NCBI GenBank assembly: GCA_028687575.1
Contig: JAQTZW010000001.1
Coordinates: forward strand, 62,001 to 126,000
Reading direction: 5' to 3'
Length of the DNA: 64,000 nt
Source: Gallionella sp.
Lineage (GTDB): Bacteria > Pseudomonadota > Gammaproteobacteria > Burkholderiales > Gallionellaceae
The notes beneath the pieces were generated by a model that was given only the letters and a program-made list of their open reading frames with translations, was not told where the DNA came from and ran no database searches. The position numbers and the translations under genes are program-made. Every line of letters begins with the position of its first letter. The first letter of the stretch is position 1. Below, one piece after another: positions 35,444 through 43,640 of the stretch.

Positions 35444-36351
35444 GCTTTACTCCCAAGAACGTCTATTGGAGACATTGCGCCATTTACACAAACAACGTGT
35501 CGCAGACCTGCGGTATCAGACCACACATATCTCCGATGAGAAATCGCCTCAAGGCTGATGAGTCGCTCTGCAATTGAATTTTCATCCAGCTTAAAAACTC
35601 GCCCGGGGGAACCGGGATCATACGCAATAGACTCAAAGGATAAGGTATTCTGATTAGGAGCAACACATTTCCAAAATTCAATAAGGGCGTATAGAAACAC
35701 TTCGTCAGGAAGAGTCGATTTAGCCCCTCGCCGAAACTCATACAGTCCGTCTGTGCTCATTTGGATCAACCCTAACTCCCCAAGCATCGGCTCTGCAATG
35801 TCTTCCATTGTGGCATTTCTTGACTTTGGAACATAGCTCCTCAGAAACACCTCAATATCACGATCCAGTGAATTTTCGGATACCTTTATCCTCGGTGTTT
35901 TTTCATCAAGATACTCAATCAAGCCTTCTTTAACTTGCTTTGCGGAAAAGCTTTGTTCGCTTAAATGATTAAATACCCAGTACCAAGTTGTGGCGCGGGG
36001 AATAGCTTCCGTTCGTCCCGCCAAATTCCAGTGCATGAGCCAAGAGGTTGCATAATGTTCGCAGTAGGGATCTAGCCCATCATTAGCAAATATTTTTTTA
36101 CCGAGGTCTGTTGCTATATGCCCACCACTTTTGCTTTCGATAATCCCACAAGCAAGAGCCCAATGACGAATTGAGCCAACCATGTTTTTTCCAACGCCAA
36201 AGGTGACTATTGCGTCGTCGCTAGAGAACACCCCCTTTTTTTCGTAACTAACTGCATCAAAAGCCTTTTTTAGCCACATCTGCCTGAGTGGGAAAGTTTC
36301 ATGCCCGGAAAAATGTGGCACATAGTTAATATCAAAAATTACACTTCGCAT
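35440..36351 (-). CDS. sspB: SspB-type DUF4007 protein (DNA nickase of the phosphorothioation module)
   Basis: A 303-residue protein. HFSGHETFPLRQMWLKKAF (13-31) and FGVGKNMVGSIRHWALACGI are the signature of DUF4007. Proteins of this type are SspB, which nicks DNA so that sulfur can be placed on one strand. First gene of the leftward operon sspB-sspC-sspD. A large dyad lies directly upstream of its ATG, which suggests controlled transcription of the whole operon. The clear DUF4007 block next to SspC- and SspD-like genes makes the assignment good. Confidence 0.8.
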   Translation of the reverse strand: MRSVIFDINYVPHFSGHETFPLRQMWLKKAFDAVSYEKKGVFSSDDAIVTFGVGKNMVGSIRHWALACGIIESKSGGHIATDLGKKIFANDGLDPYCEHYATSWLMHWNLAGRTEAIPRATTWYWVFNHLSEQSFSAKQVKEGLIEYLDEKTPRIKVSENSLDRDIEVFLRSYVPKSRNATMEDIAEPMLGELGLIQMSTDGLYEFRRGAKSTLPDEVFLYALIEFWKCVAPNQNTLSFESIAYDPGSPGRVFKLDENSIAERLISLEAISHRRYVWSDTAGLRHVVCVNGAMSPIDVLGSKA

Positions 36352-36363
36352 AGGGTTCCTTTA

Positions 36364-36415
36364 TCACTGGATGATTGTACCAGTAATGGAGTTTGCTGGT
36401 GAAATCATCCAGTGA
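36364..36415. promoter_or_regulatory. Large dyad upstream of sspB, probable operator
   Basis: TCACTGGATGATT (36364-36376) is repeated inverted as AATCATCCAGTGA (36403-36415). Inside it, ACCAG and CTGGT extend the symmetry to 20-bp arms with two mismatches around a 12-base centre. Each half also has its own smaller CTGG/CCAG symmetry. It starts 12 bases before the sspB ATG on the minus strand, a good place for repressor or activator binding. No obvious cognate regulator gene lies next to it. Confidence 0.6.
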
Positions 36416-36859
36416 TGATTGACAAGCTTTAAGACCTAAATATCTCTTGTAAAATTATATTTTTTAAATTAATTATAATATTCAATGTATTAGATGCATA
36501 TTGTGGTGAGTAATTCAGCGGAGCTACTATTTGGAATATTTTGATTTGTTACATGCATTGAGCAAGGATGCATTGTGTATGATTTGGTTCAGGCTCCGAA
36601 TGAGCTGGGCTAAAGCTGCGCTGGCTATACAAAATTAGTCCGGATGCGAATTATGAGCAGAAAAGGAATACAGATAAAAATTAATGCAAATCACCATGAG
36701 TAACCGGACATTTCTACTTGCCGTTGAACGGCAAACGAGTTCGCTGGTAGTGTTGCGCTAAGTCCTTCAGCCCCCTGGTACATCTGCCGTACATCCGTGC
36801 AATGGTATTGCGCGCCCAGTATAGTTATTGTACCGATTTGTACGAAATCGGCCTGCTGC

Positions 36860-37160
36860 GCAAATTTCGTTTTTTTCGAGTGTTATGATGTTGTGCAAAT
36901 CAACCAGCTTGCGTCGGCCAAGCAGATTGAGTGCCTGCAAAAAATACCGCGCTACCCGCCATTCATGGAGGGCTTGCCGGTTCGTTCACCAAGAGAACTT
37001 CTCGCCTCGCAACTCCAACTCGCAGGCAGCATCCAGCATCCAGCACCTGATCGCCGAGGCGGAGCTGCTGGCAACGTACTACAACCCGGCGGTATTACGC
37101 CTTGCCTCTTTTGTCCATCTTTTACCAGTGCCGCCAGCGTATCATTCCATTTGCTTCAAT
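36860..37160 (+). pseudogene. Frameshifted remnant of a TraI (MOBH) relaxase N-terminus
   Basis: One frame reads IPRYPPFMEGLPVRSPRELL, and continues to AGSIQH; another resumes LIAEAELLATYYNPAVLRLA then SFVHLLPVPPAYHS. Together they match the layout of the TraI_2 relaxase domain: P-F-x-x-G-L-P-V, a helix, then a y-x-x-y-V-x-x-L-P-x-x-x-x-H block. The frames are joined exactly if one copy of the tandem 7-mer GCATCCA (37029-37035 and 37036-37042) is removed, so a 7-bp duplication broke the gene. Only about 120 residues remain. Loss of the relaxase would make the element unable to transfer alone. Confidence 0.55.
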
Positions 37161-37363
37161 TGATACCCATGTCTCATTCGACTGCGCTCAATTTTAGCAA
37201 CCTCACGCATGGCATCCTCTTCTTCAACAAAGACCTGCTGTTTCATTCCGCCTCGTCTGTTGGTCAGCCCAAACCAATGTCGTCTGAGAACGTAGTCGCC
37301 CAGCAAATCCCGGCTCAGTTCCAGCACATAACCACGTCGTGATGATCTAAAGTCTAGTCTCAT
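37142..37363 (-). CDS. WGR-domain small protein
   Basis: A 73-residue protein. YVLELSRDLLGDYVLRRHW, followed by FGLTNRRGG and EEEDAMREVAKIERSRMRHG, is the complete WGR fold, with WFGL in place of the WGR(I) signature. WGR domains bind nucleic acid and occur alone on plasmids and integrative elements. ATG 37363 has GGAG four bases upstream; an earlier in-frame start at 37375 is less likely. The gene overlaps the end of the upstream recombinase gene, so the two are probably cotranscribed. Specific role unknown. Confidence 0.7.
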   Translation of the reverse strand: MRLDFRSSRRGYVLELSRDLLGDYVLRRHWFGLTNRRGGMKQQVFVEEEDAMREVAKIERSRMRHGYQLKQME

Positions 37364-39347
37364 TTTCTCCACCAAATCCAGCTAACTCAACCGCGCGCCA
37401 CAGATTTTCATCGGAGGTATCCGTGTATATGCTGGTCGTTTGCAGGCTGGTATGCCCAAGCAAACGCTGGACGATATTGAGCGGCACACCAGATAGTGCC
37501 AAATGACTTCCACAAGTGTGGCGCAACCAATGTGCTGTGGCGTGATCAAATGCCTTGGCTTCGATATGCTTGCCATCCATCATCAGGGATTGTGCAATCT
37601 CCCCAAAAAATGAACGCAAGGACTTGGATAGCGCGCTGGTCGTCACGGAACCTGTCCCGATCTCGCTTGAAACAAGCGGGGTGTCTGGTGGATTGCTGGT
37701 GATGTCCAGGCTCAACCCGCGATACTCGAAATAGGTTTGCAACGCCTGTATGACTTCGCTGGAAAGTGGCACAGCGCGCCATTTACCCCCTTTGCCACAA
37801 ACTTTGAGCATCCAGCGTACACCGATCTCATTTGAGAGCGGCATCGTGTACATGCGCGACACTTTTGCATCAACCAGCTCGGATATTCGCAGGCCGGTTG
37901 CGTAGGCGAATGGCAGTACAAAACGTAATCTCGTCGAATAGCTGGTTGTGGGTAGTTGACGCAAACAAGCCATCAAATAATTCCATTGCCCCGCAGAAAA
38001 CGCCCGCATGAACTCGACATCAGGATTTGACTGGGAGCCAGCAGCTACCAGCGATTTGGATACCGCGCTCCACGGATTGAATGAGCAATACTGCACGCGC
38101 ACCAACCACTCAAACAGGTTGCCGACAACAGTCAGTGCGTACCGAACGCTGCCAGGCGATAGTGACCCATCAAACGGCTTCCATGCCGGATCGTGCCGCT
38201 CCCTCTTTTTTGCGCTAATCCATTCAGATTGCGTGATGCGATAAGGCCAGTTGTCGGGTTCGGTTCTGCCTATCATGGACAACCAATCTCGATAGGATGC
38301 GCAATCCTCAACAGTCAAATCGGACAAAGCCTTGTTGCGTTCAATAATCGCCCACAACAGCATCTTTTCCGCTTCCTTTTGATAGGCGCGCTGAGTGTTT
38401 GGATTGCCGGACTTTGTGGCAAGCCAGGCGAACACGGCTTGATAGTCGTTTGCGGCAGCAATACGCGGCACACCATGATAACGATTCGATCCAACCGTAC
38501 CATCCAGATCAACGGGTACGGCAAATGCCTCCAGTGGTACAACACGTGTTTCCCTGTTTCGCTCTTGAGCTCGCAACGAGGGTGCTACCGTGCGCGCAGG
38601 GACAAGTGAGCGTTGTGGCAATGCGCTTAGCGATGATTCGTAACCTTGCAGCCACGCCACAATTCGTGCCGCGCCCTTGTTGCCCAACCCAGGCACGTCT
38701 ATCCACCAGCGATAACCGCGTACAGCAATCCTGTCGACTAAATGTCCTATTGTCGGTAAGCCAGCCAACACAAAACGGTTGGAGATCACCGGGTCAAACC
38801 AAGCCGCGATCAAGTCCTCACTCACCGGATCGGTGGCAATCAGTGGCTCAATCCACTTTAACGCAAGCAACTGCTTGTCGATCAGTCGTTGCCTTTTCTT
38901 TTGCCTGGTATCGACTGACTGTGGATAGGCATCCAGGTAAGAGCGAATGAGTTCTTTTTCCGTAAAGAATCCATCAGGATCAATCTCGGCGCGGTAATCA
39001 TCAAGGGTGTGGGCAGGGGAACGCGCGGACTCCCCGCCGCCCGCACCAATGCGCATCCTGATGAGATGGGCTTCGCGATGCTTTCCACGTCGCAGCGCAG
39101 CCTGCTTGAGCGTATCCCGAATCCAGGTCAGTGTTGTTTTTGCGCGACGCAAATCCATCCCGGTCTCAAGATAGCGATCAGACATTTCGCCGATATCCAT
39201 ACCAAGAATGGCCGCCCTGAAAAAGGCAAAGTGATGGCAGCCGATTTTCCGTTCGACCGATTTTTTGGATATTGCCCAATCTCCACTCAATGCAGATTTC
39301 CCCTTTTGCAAAGCATAGTTAGAAGCACTGCCCACAGACATACCCAC
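37347..39347 (-). CDS. Large tyrosine recombinase with DUF3701 N-terminal region
   Basis: A 666-residue recombinase. The N-terminal 270 residues form the DUF3701-type extension, including an HhH-like VPGLGNKGAARIVAWLQGY. This is followed by a core-binding domain and a catalytic domain with R in YATGLRISELV, HWLRHTCGSHL, LLGHTSLQTT and the nucleophile Y in SIYTDTSD. Such recombinases occur on plasmids and integrative elements of beta- and gammaproteobacteria, where they resolve multimers or integrate. The gene is intact and precedes the WGR gene. It is a candidate integrase or resolvase for the whole element. Confidence 0.87.
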   Translation of the reverse strand: MGMSVGSASNYALQKGKSALSGDWAISKKSVERKIGCHHFAFFRAAILGMDIGEMSDRYLETGMDLRRAKTTLTWIRDTLKQAALRRGKHREAHLIRMRIGAGGGESARSPAHTLDDYRAEIDPDGFFTEKELIRSYLDAYPQSVDTRQKKRQRLIDKQLLALKWIEPLIATDPVSEDLIAAWFDPVISNRFVLAGLPTIGHLVDRIAVRGYRWWIDVPGLGNKGAARIVAWLQGYESSLSALPQRSLVPARTVAPSLRAQERNRETRVVPLEAFAVPVDLDGTVGSNRYHGVPRIAAANDYQAVFAWLATKSGNPNTQRAYQKEAEKMLLWAIIERNKALSDLTVEDCASYRDWLSMIGRTEPDNWPYRITQSEWISAKKRERHDPAWKPFDGSLSPGSVRYALTVVGNLFEWLVRVQYCSFNPWSAVSKSLVAAGSQSNPDVEFMRAFSAGQWNYLMACLRQLPTTSYSTRLRFVLPFAYATGLRISELVDAKVSRMYTMPLSNEIGVRWMLKVCGKGGKWRAVPLSSEVIQALQTYFEYRGLSLDITSNPPDTPLVSSEIGTGSVTTSALSKSLRSFFGEIAQSLMMDGKHIEAKAFDHATAHWLRHTCGSHLALSGVPLNIVQRLLGHTSLQTTSIYTDTSDENLWRAVELAGFGGENETRL

Positions 39348-39362
39348 GGTTTTTGTGGATAA

Positions 39363-39596
39363 CTATCTGGTCACGATCATCCACCGCCAAACACCCATCA
39401 AACTGGTTGCGGTGAAGCCGATTTGCATGACAACCATGCCCGTTGCGTGGGTGAGTAAACCGAAATATATCCACGCGACATTCGATAGCAGAAACAACAC
39501 AAATCCCCATCCGGAGTAGCGATTGTTCAATGCCAACAGAGCCGCGCCACACAATCCAGTCGCACAGCCAATCCACTCAATAAGTTCGAGCAACAC
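39363..39596 (-). CDS. Small membrane protein, PnuC/SemiSWEET-like
   Basis: A 77-residue protein with three hydrophobic helices (IGCATGLCGAALLALN, WGFVLFLLSNVAWIYFGLLT, MVVMQIGFTATSLMGVWRW). The F-x-x-S-N-x-x-W and G-x-W-R-W elements resemble half-size PnuC or SemiSWEET proteins. It lies 15 bases upstream of the large recombinase gene and 12 bases after the ParR-like gene in the same direction. Function in the element is unknown. Confidence 0.55.
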   Translation of the reverse strand: MLLELIEWIGCATGLCGAALLALNNRYSGWGFVLFLLSNVAWIYFGLLTHATGMVVMQIGFTATSLMGVWRWMIVTR

Positions 39597-39608
39597 AATC
39601 AGCGCCTC

Positions 39609-39893
39609 CTAAAATTGACCAAAGACGCTCTTCACAATGGCTTGGGTTGCAGGCCGTTCGGTTTCTGGCTGTTCTGGCGCTGGCTCAAGCGAAATTTTGA
39701 CCGCCGCTGCACCTCCTCCTCCAACAACAGGAGCTACTCTGGCAACATCAACATGCACAATCTTGCCGCCCAAAACAGACAGCCCCATTGAGGCCAGCAT
39801 CCGTAATCGTTCAGCTCGCGCGCGCAGTGGCAACGCAGACAGATCGGCTTGTAGCTCGGAGTGTCCCTCAAAATAATTGACCGTGATGCGCAT
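39609..39893 (-). CDS. ParR-like partition adaptor (tentative)
   Basis: A 94-residue protein beginning MRITVNYFEGHSELQADLSA, followed by a helix-rich block (RARAERLRMLASMGLSVLGG) and a Gly/Ala/Pro-rich tail. A beta strand followed by two helices fits a ribbon-helix-helix DNA binder such as ParR/StbB. ATG 39893 lies just past the parM stop (39895-39897), so translation is coupled. The order repeats-parM-this gene is that of parC-parM-parR loci. The assignment is mostly contextual. Confidence 0.55.
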   Translation of the reverse strand: MRITVNYFEGHSELQADLSALPLRARAERLRMLASMGLSVLGGKIVHVDVARVAPVVGGGGAAAVKISLEPAPEQPETERPATQAIVKSVFGQF

Positions 39894-39894
39894 G

Positions 39895-40869
39895 TCAGGC
39901 CGCACCGCCGCGCCAAAAGCCTCTTGCGTTTGCGAACACAGCTTCCTTCGCTAGGTTGATAGGTGTTTTGGCGAACGCTTCTTTAATGGAAGCTTCAAAG
40001 AATGGCGCACCGCCCCCGACAAGGACGATCTGATCAATGCTGGAATTTTCCTTGCGCAGGGATTCCTGTATTTGTGAGCACGCAATATGTCCAACCTTTG
40101 CCGATGCGTCAGCCAGGTAGGGCGCGATCTCAATGCGCTCACCAAACACAGATACAGTTGAGCGTTCTGCCCTGACGGCGTTTTCCAGTTTGCTTCTGCC
40201 GGGATTGCCGCCGTGATCCTTTGCAATCAGGGCTGCGGCCTCATCCAAAACCACCGAGGTGGCATCAAGGCTCGTGCCAGAGGAAGCACGCTTGAACTCA
40301 CCATTAACCAGCAACACCCAATCAACAGAGAAAAAGCCGGGGTCAACCACCAGCACACTGGAATCTTCAATCTGGCTGGGATCATCCAGGCCGTGCATCC
40401 AGTCAACGAAGCCTCCAAGCGGCTGGGGTACGATTTTGACTTCATGTACCACCACCTTGCGCCGGGGCGTGATCTGATGTTCGCCGCGCATGATTTTCGT
40501 TAAATGCTCACGCAATCCAGCATCCAGATACTGGTTAGTCGGCAATCCCGTTACCACACAATCAATCTCGCTCATTTCCGTCAAAAGTAACCCGGCGTTA
40601 AATAAGGCGCGATAAGATTCCGTTGCTGTGTAATCTTTATGCAGTTCACGCGGCCAATTCTCGATGCGGTCGTGACTCACCGCCGCCGCAAACTCCTTGC
40701 CATCCACCAATACGTGCAACGAATCGTCGCTGCCCATAATTCGCTGTCCAAGATGATCCAATGGGGCTGCTCCAGCGGGGCGCTTAATCATCCTGGGCGA
40801 CACCTCTGTGTTGTCGCCATAAACAATCTTGAGATTCGAGTAACCAATATCCAATCCAACTGTCAGCAT
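39895..40869 (-). CDS. parM: ParM/StbA-like plasmid segregation actin
   Basis: A 324-residue actin-like ATPase. LTVGLDIGYSNLKIVYGD (phosphate-1), SSVLVVDPGFFSVDWVLLV (phosphate-2) and IDQIVLVGGGAPFFEASIKEAF (adenosine) give the actin fold motifs. It forms filaments that push sister plasmids apart. AGGAGG at 40879-40874 places the start at ATG 40869 (or 40872); a GTG further upstream would put the ribosome site inside the gene. A repeat array directly upstream would be the centromere. The StbA/ParM family is clear. Confidence 0.8.
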   Translation of the reverse strand: MLTVGLDIGYSNLKIVYGDNTEVSPRMIKRPAGAAPLDHLGQRIMGSDDSLHVLVDGKEFAAAVSHDRIENWPRELHKDYTATESYRALFNAGLLLTEMSEIDCVVTGLPTNQYLDAGLREHLTKIMRGEHQITPRRKVVVHEVKIVPQPLGGFVDWMHGLDDPSQIEDSSVLVVDPGFFSVDWVLLVNGEFKRASSGTSLDATSVVLDEAAALIAKDHGGNPGRSKLENAVRAERSTVSVFGERIEIAPYLADASAKVGHIACSQIQESLRKENSSIDQIVLVGGGAPFFEASIKEAFAKTPINLAKEAVFANARGFWRGGAA

Positions 40870-40889
40870 CATTCCTCCTAAAAATTTCA

Positions 40890-41070
40890 CATGCTCTGTA
40901 GAGCGTCTGTAGAACGGGCGTGAAACAAATCATCGCAACACCACGAAAATCCGGCTCGCCCGTAGCGCGACTGTGGCGCGTTTCCAGTACGACTGAGCGC
41001 CACCAGCCGAACCGCCTAAAATTCCACATGCGCTGTAGAGCGTCTGTGGCGCGTATGGAAATTATTGGGT
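40890..41070. repeat. parC-like repeat array between parM and the divergent gene
   Basis: Repeats of the form CTGTAGAGCGTCTGTnGnrCG occur at about 40897-40920 and 41030-41060. Degenerate units (GTAGCGCGACTGTGGCGCGT, CCAGTACGACTGAG) lie at about 40960-41000. The last unit runs on into TATGGAAATT, like CTGGGAATTT in the array beside repA. Two arrays with the same building plan, one at rep and one at par, are seen directly. ParR binding here is inferred from the canonical parC-parM-parR order. Confidence 0.6.
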
Positions 41071-41078
41071 AACTGAAA

Positions 41079-41132
41079 ATATAAATCCTCGAAATACCTT
41101 GCAAATTTGCAAGGTATTTCGAGGATTTATAT
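41079..41132. repeat. 54-bp perfect palindrome between divergent genes
   Basis: The arms are 27 bp each and meet without a loop at GCAAATTTGC (41101-41110). The left arm contains AATCCTCGAAATACCTT and the right arm its exact complement. It lies between the parC-like array and the start of the 41193 gene. It could form a cruciform, bind a large dimeric protein, or end transcription in both directions. A perfect match of this length implies recent origin or selection. Confidence 0.85.
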
Positions 41133-41192
41133 GGATGTTTGAAGCATGATTGCCCGTGGCAATATCCGTTCAATTCACAAATGGAGCGTTAC

Positions 41193-41912
41193 ATGGAAGA
41201 GAAAAAGGCTGCGAAAGGGGCGATCAGAACACCAAAAAAATACCTGGAGTTCAGTAATCCGTTCGTCATTCGAGACACAATTATTTATACGACACCAGCC
41301 CAATTGGTCTATGAGACGGCATTCGATGACTGCGCCGTCTCAATGCGCAATCTAAGCGCCGTGCTACCGACACTGGTTAAAAATGCCAGCGAAATGATGG
41401 CCATCAACGGTGCCGTCGATCACCTGATTAACAATGCGCTTGCGAATCTGCGCAATGAAGGTGCGCGGATCAAGAAGATCGCCGAGGACAATGGTATCGA
41501 GATTGGACGACTGAATTACACCAACACAAAACAAGTTGAAGCCAGGCTAACCTGCAACAAAGCGGGTCAATATCTGCAAATAATCTCGGAGCTTGATGGG
41601 TTGCTCTGCCTTGTTCACTCGGCATGGTTTGCCGGATTTATTGATGACGATGCCAAGGCCAGCCTGGAAAGGCAATGGCGCAGGAAAATGATCGGGGTTG
41701 CCGCCGAAATAAAAAACATTACCAACCGCGCTTTTCGCGCAGCTGGAAAACTGGCAGAAACTGATGGTGCGTCACCAAGCGAGGTGGATAACACAAGCCT
41801 CTTGAACGAGGAGGAACCTGTCGTTAAACAGAAAAGTGCCAAAGCCACCAAAACCGCAAAAACTCTTCCTGCCGAAGACGAAGCACTGACTGTCACTGAG
41901 TCCGTATCCTGA
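41193..41912 (+). CDS. Conserved integrative-element protein of unknown function
   Basis: A 239-residue protein starting MEEKKAAKGAIRTPKKYLEF; GGAG six bases upstream selects ATG 41193 over earlier starts. The body is helical (DDCAVSMRNLSAVLPTLV, then GQYLQIISELDGLLCLVHSA and RQWRRKMIGVAAEIKNITNR), with a low-complexity Lys/Thr/Ala and acidic tail. It distantly recalls the DUF1845/AcaB group of element regulators, but I would not insist on it. The stop is followed after one base by the helicase start, so the two are cotranscribed. Confidence 0.45.
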   Translation: MEEKKAAKGAIRTPKKYLEFSNPFVIRDTIIYTTPAQLVYETAFDDCAVSMRNLSAVLPTLVKNASEMMAINGAVDHLINNALANLRNEGARIKKIAEDNGIEIGRLNYTNTKQVEARLTCNKAGQYLQIISELDGLLCLVHSAWFAGFIDDDAKASLERQWRRKMIGVAAEIKNITNRAFRAAGKLAETDGASPSEVDNTSLLNEEEPVVKQKSAKATKTAKTLPAEDEALTVTESVS

Positions 41913-41913
41913 T

Positions 41914-43611
41914 TTGCAACTCAACCAGCAACAAGCCAGAGCGGTTAATGCGCTAGGGCATTGTTCGGTGCTGGCCTGTCCAGGGTCAGGAAAAACACGC
42001 GTACTATCCATGCGAGCAGCCCGGTTGCTCAGTGAAAACAAAACCGGGCGGTTGTGCGCCGTTACGTTCACACGCGATGCCGCCGCTGAACTGAAGTCGC
42101 GAATTCTGCACTTATGTGGTGAGCGGGAAGCAAAACGTCTGGCGGTCGGGACATTTCATTCGGTCGCGCTGTCACAGATTCGGCGGTTGTCACACCTGTC
42201 AGGCATGAAGCTGCTATCGGACGGTGAGCGCATGGGTTTGCTTAGGCGGTGTTACTCACAATACAAATGTGATGTGCCTTTTGACAAAGTGCTTTCCGCC
42301 ATTGATCGCGCCAAATCAAGGTTGGGGCAGACCATATTCAGCGATCCCGGAATCGAGGATGTGTTCAATGCCTATCAGCATCTGCTTGCCACAGAACACG
42401 GGATGGATTTCGCCGATATTTTGCTGACTGTCGTTAATGGGTTTCGAGACGAGAGTATCAAGCCGCTTGCCGTGCGCTGGTTGCTGGCTGATGAGTTTCA
42501 GGATGCGGATGAGGTGCAGGCGCAATGGGTGATTGAACATGGCATGGCTGGCATTGAGGTCACGATTGTTGGCGACGACGACCAAAGCCTCTACTCGTTT
42601 CGTAATGCGCTGGGCTACGCAGGGATGCTGCGCGTGTCACAAACGCTGGTTGCCCAGGAAATCACGCTGCCAATCAATTACCGCTGTGCACCTAATATCT
42701 TGGCTCATGCGGCACGCCTGATTGCCAACAACCCTAACCGAGCCAACAAAGCCATCGAGGCCGCCCGCGACGCAATCGGCATCGTCAAAATACATCGCGC
42801 CGCAGATAGATACCACGAGGCCAGTCTTGTTGTTGAGACGATAAATAAATCTGCCGACCAAGGGTGGGCAATACTCGCGCGTACCAATAGTTTGCTGGAA
42901 GTGGTTGAGGCAGAACTACTGGCCAGCGGCATTGACTATACGCTTTCAGGTGGGAAATCTGTTTGGGATGGTGTGACGGGCAGTGCCTTGGTCGGATTGC
43001 TTAAAAGCGTACAGTCGGACGGATGGACGGGTATGGCCAATGCATTGTCGGTTTGCGGGGTCAGGTCGGAATTGCTCAATCTGCATCACGACAATAAAAG
43101 TTGCGGACAAATGCTGGAAAGAATCTTGATCCACGCACCAGAAAACGATGTGCGTACCAGAAAGACTATCGAAAGTGCGCGACGTGGATGCGCTGAATGG
43201 CGGAGGCAGATAGCGGATGGCAATACGACGCTTGCCATCTATGCCGCAGCCAACTGGCTTGCGCAGCATGCCAAACAAGATCGAGGTAATCTGGTGAAAA
43301 AACTGGCCAGCATCATTGCCAGACTTAAAGGGGCGTTGGCGCAACGCTTAAATACGTTATCGAGAACAACAGATCGTACCAACGCCACCGGCGTAGTGCT
43401 ATCCACCTTGCACGGTAGCAAAGGTCTGGAGTTCGACAGTGTGTGGCTTATTGGCGCGGAAGATGGCAATTTGCCACACCCGGATTCCACCGAAGAAGAC
43501 GAGCGGCGATTGTTCTACGTGGGGATTACGCGCGCCCGAAACCGCTTGGAAATTAGCAGTTCTATTGAAGATGGATTGGATTCCCGTTTCATTATAGAGG
43601 CGGGGTTTTAG
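41914..43611 (+). CDS. UvrD/Rep-type superfamily I DNA helicase
   Basis: A 565-residue 3'-5' helicase with the full motif set: Q motif LNQQQARAVN, Walker A ACPGSGKT (about 21-28), Ia TFTRDAAAELKSRI, II LADEFQDADEVQ, III VGDDDQSLYSFRNA, IV PINYRCAPNI, V STLHGSKGLEFDSVWLIGAE and VI RLFYVGITRARNRLEI. It is shorter than chromosomal UvrD, lacking part of the 2B domain. It starts with TTG one base after the preceding gene. Helicases of this kind on plasmids and integrative elements help replication or repair of incoming DNA. Confidence 0.88.
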   Translation: MQLNQQQARAVNALGHCSVLACPGSGKTRVLSMRAARLLSENKTGRLCAVTFTRDAAAELKSRILHLCGEREAKRLAVGTFHSVALSQIRRLSHLSGMKLLSDGERMGLLRRCYSQYKCDVPFDKVLSAIDRAKSRLGQTIFSDPGIEDVFNAYQHLLATEHGMDFADILLTVVNGFRDESIKPLAVRWLLADEFQDADEVQAQWVIEHGMAGIEVTIVGDDDQSLYSFRNALGYAGMLRVSQTLVAQEITLPINYRCAPNILAHAARLIANNPNRANKAIEAARDAIGIVKIHRAADRYHEASLVVETINKSADQGWAILARTNSLLEVVEAELLASGIDYTLSGGKSVWDGVTGSALVGLLKSVQSDGWTGMANALSVCGVRSELLNLHHDNKSCGQMLERILIHAPENDVRTRKTIESARRGCAEWRRQIADGNTTLAIYAAANWLAQHAKQDRGNLVKKLASIIARLKGALAQRLNTLSRTTDRTNATGVVLSTLHGSKGLEFDSVWLIGAEDGNLPHPDSTEEDERRLFYVGITRARNRLEISSSIEDGLDSRFIIEAGF

Positions 43612-43616
43612 GGGGG

Positions 43617-43640
43617 GATGCCGATTTCAAGGTGATCCGC
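43617..43640. repeat. Remnant of an IS21-like element end, split by IS256
   Basis: Joining 43617-43640 to the sequence after the IS256 element gives TGCCGATTTCAAGGTGATCC followed by GCCACTGATCTCAA. This resembles the repeated terminal motif of IS21-family elements (TTTCAAGGTGATCCGCCA). No istA or istB gene is present, so it would be a leftover end. Confidence 0.35.
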
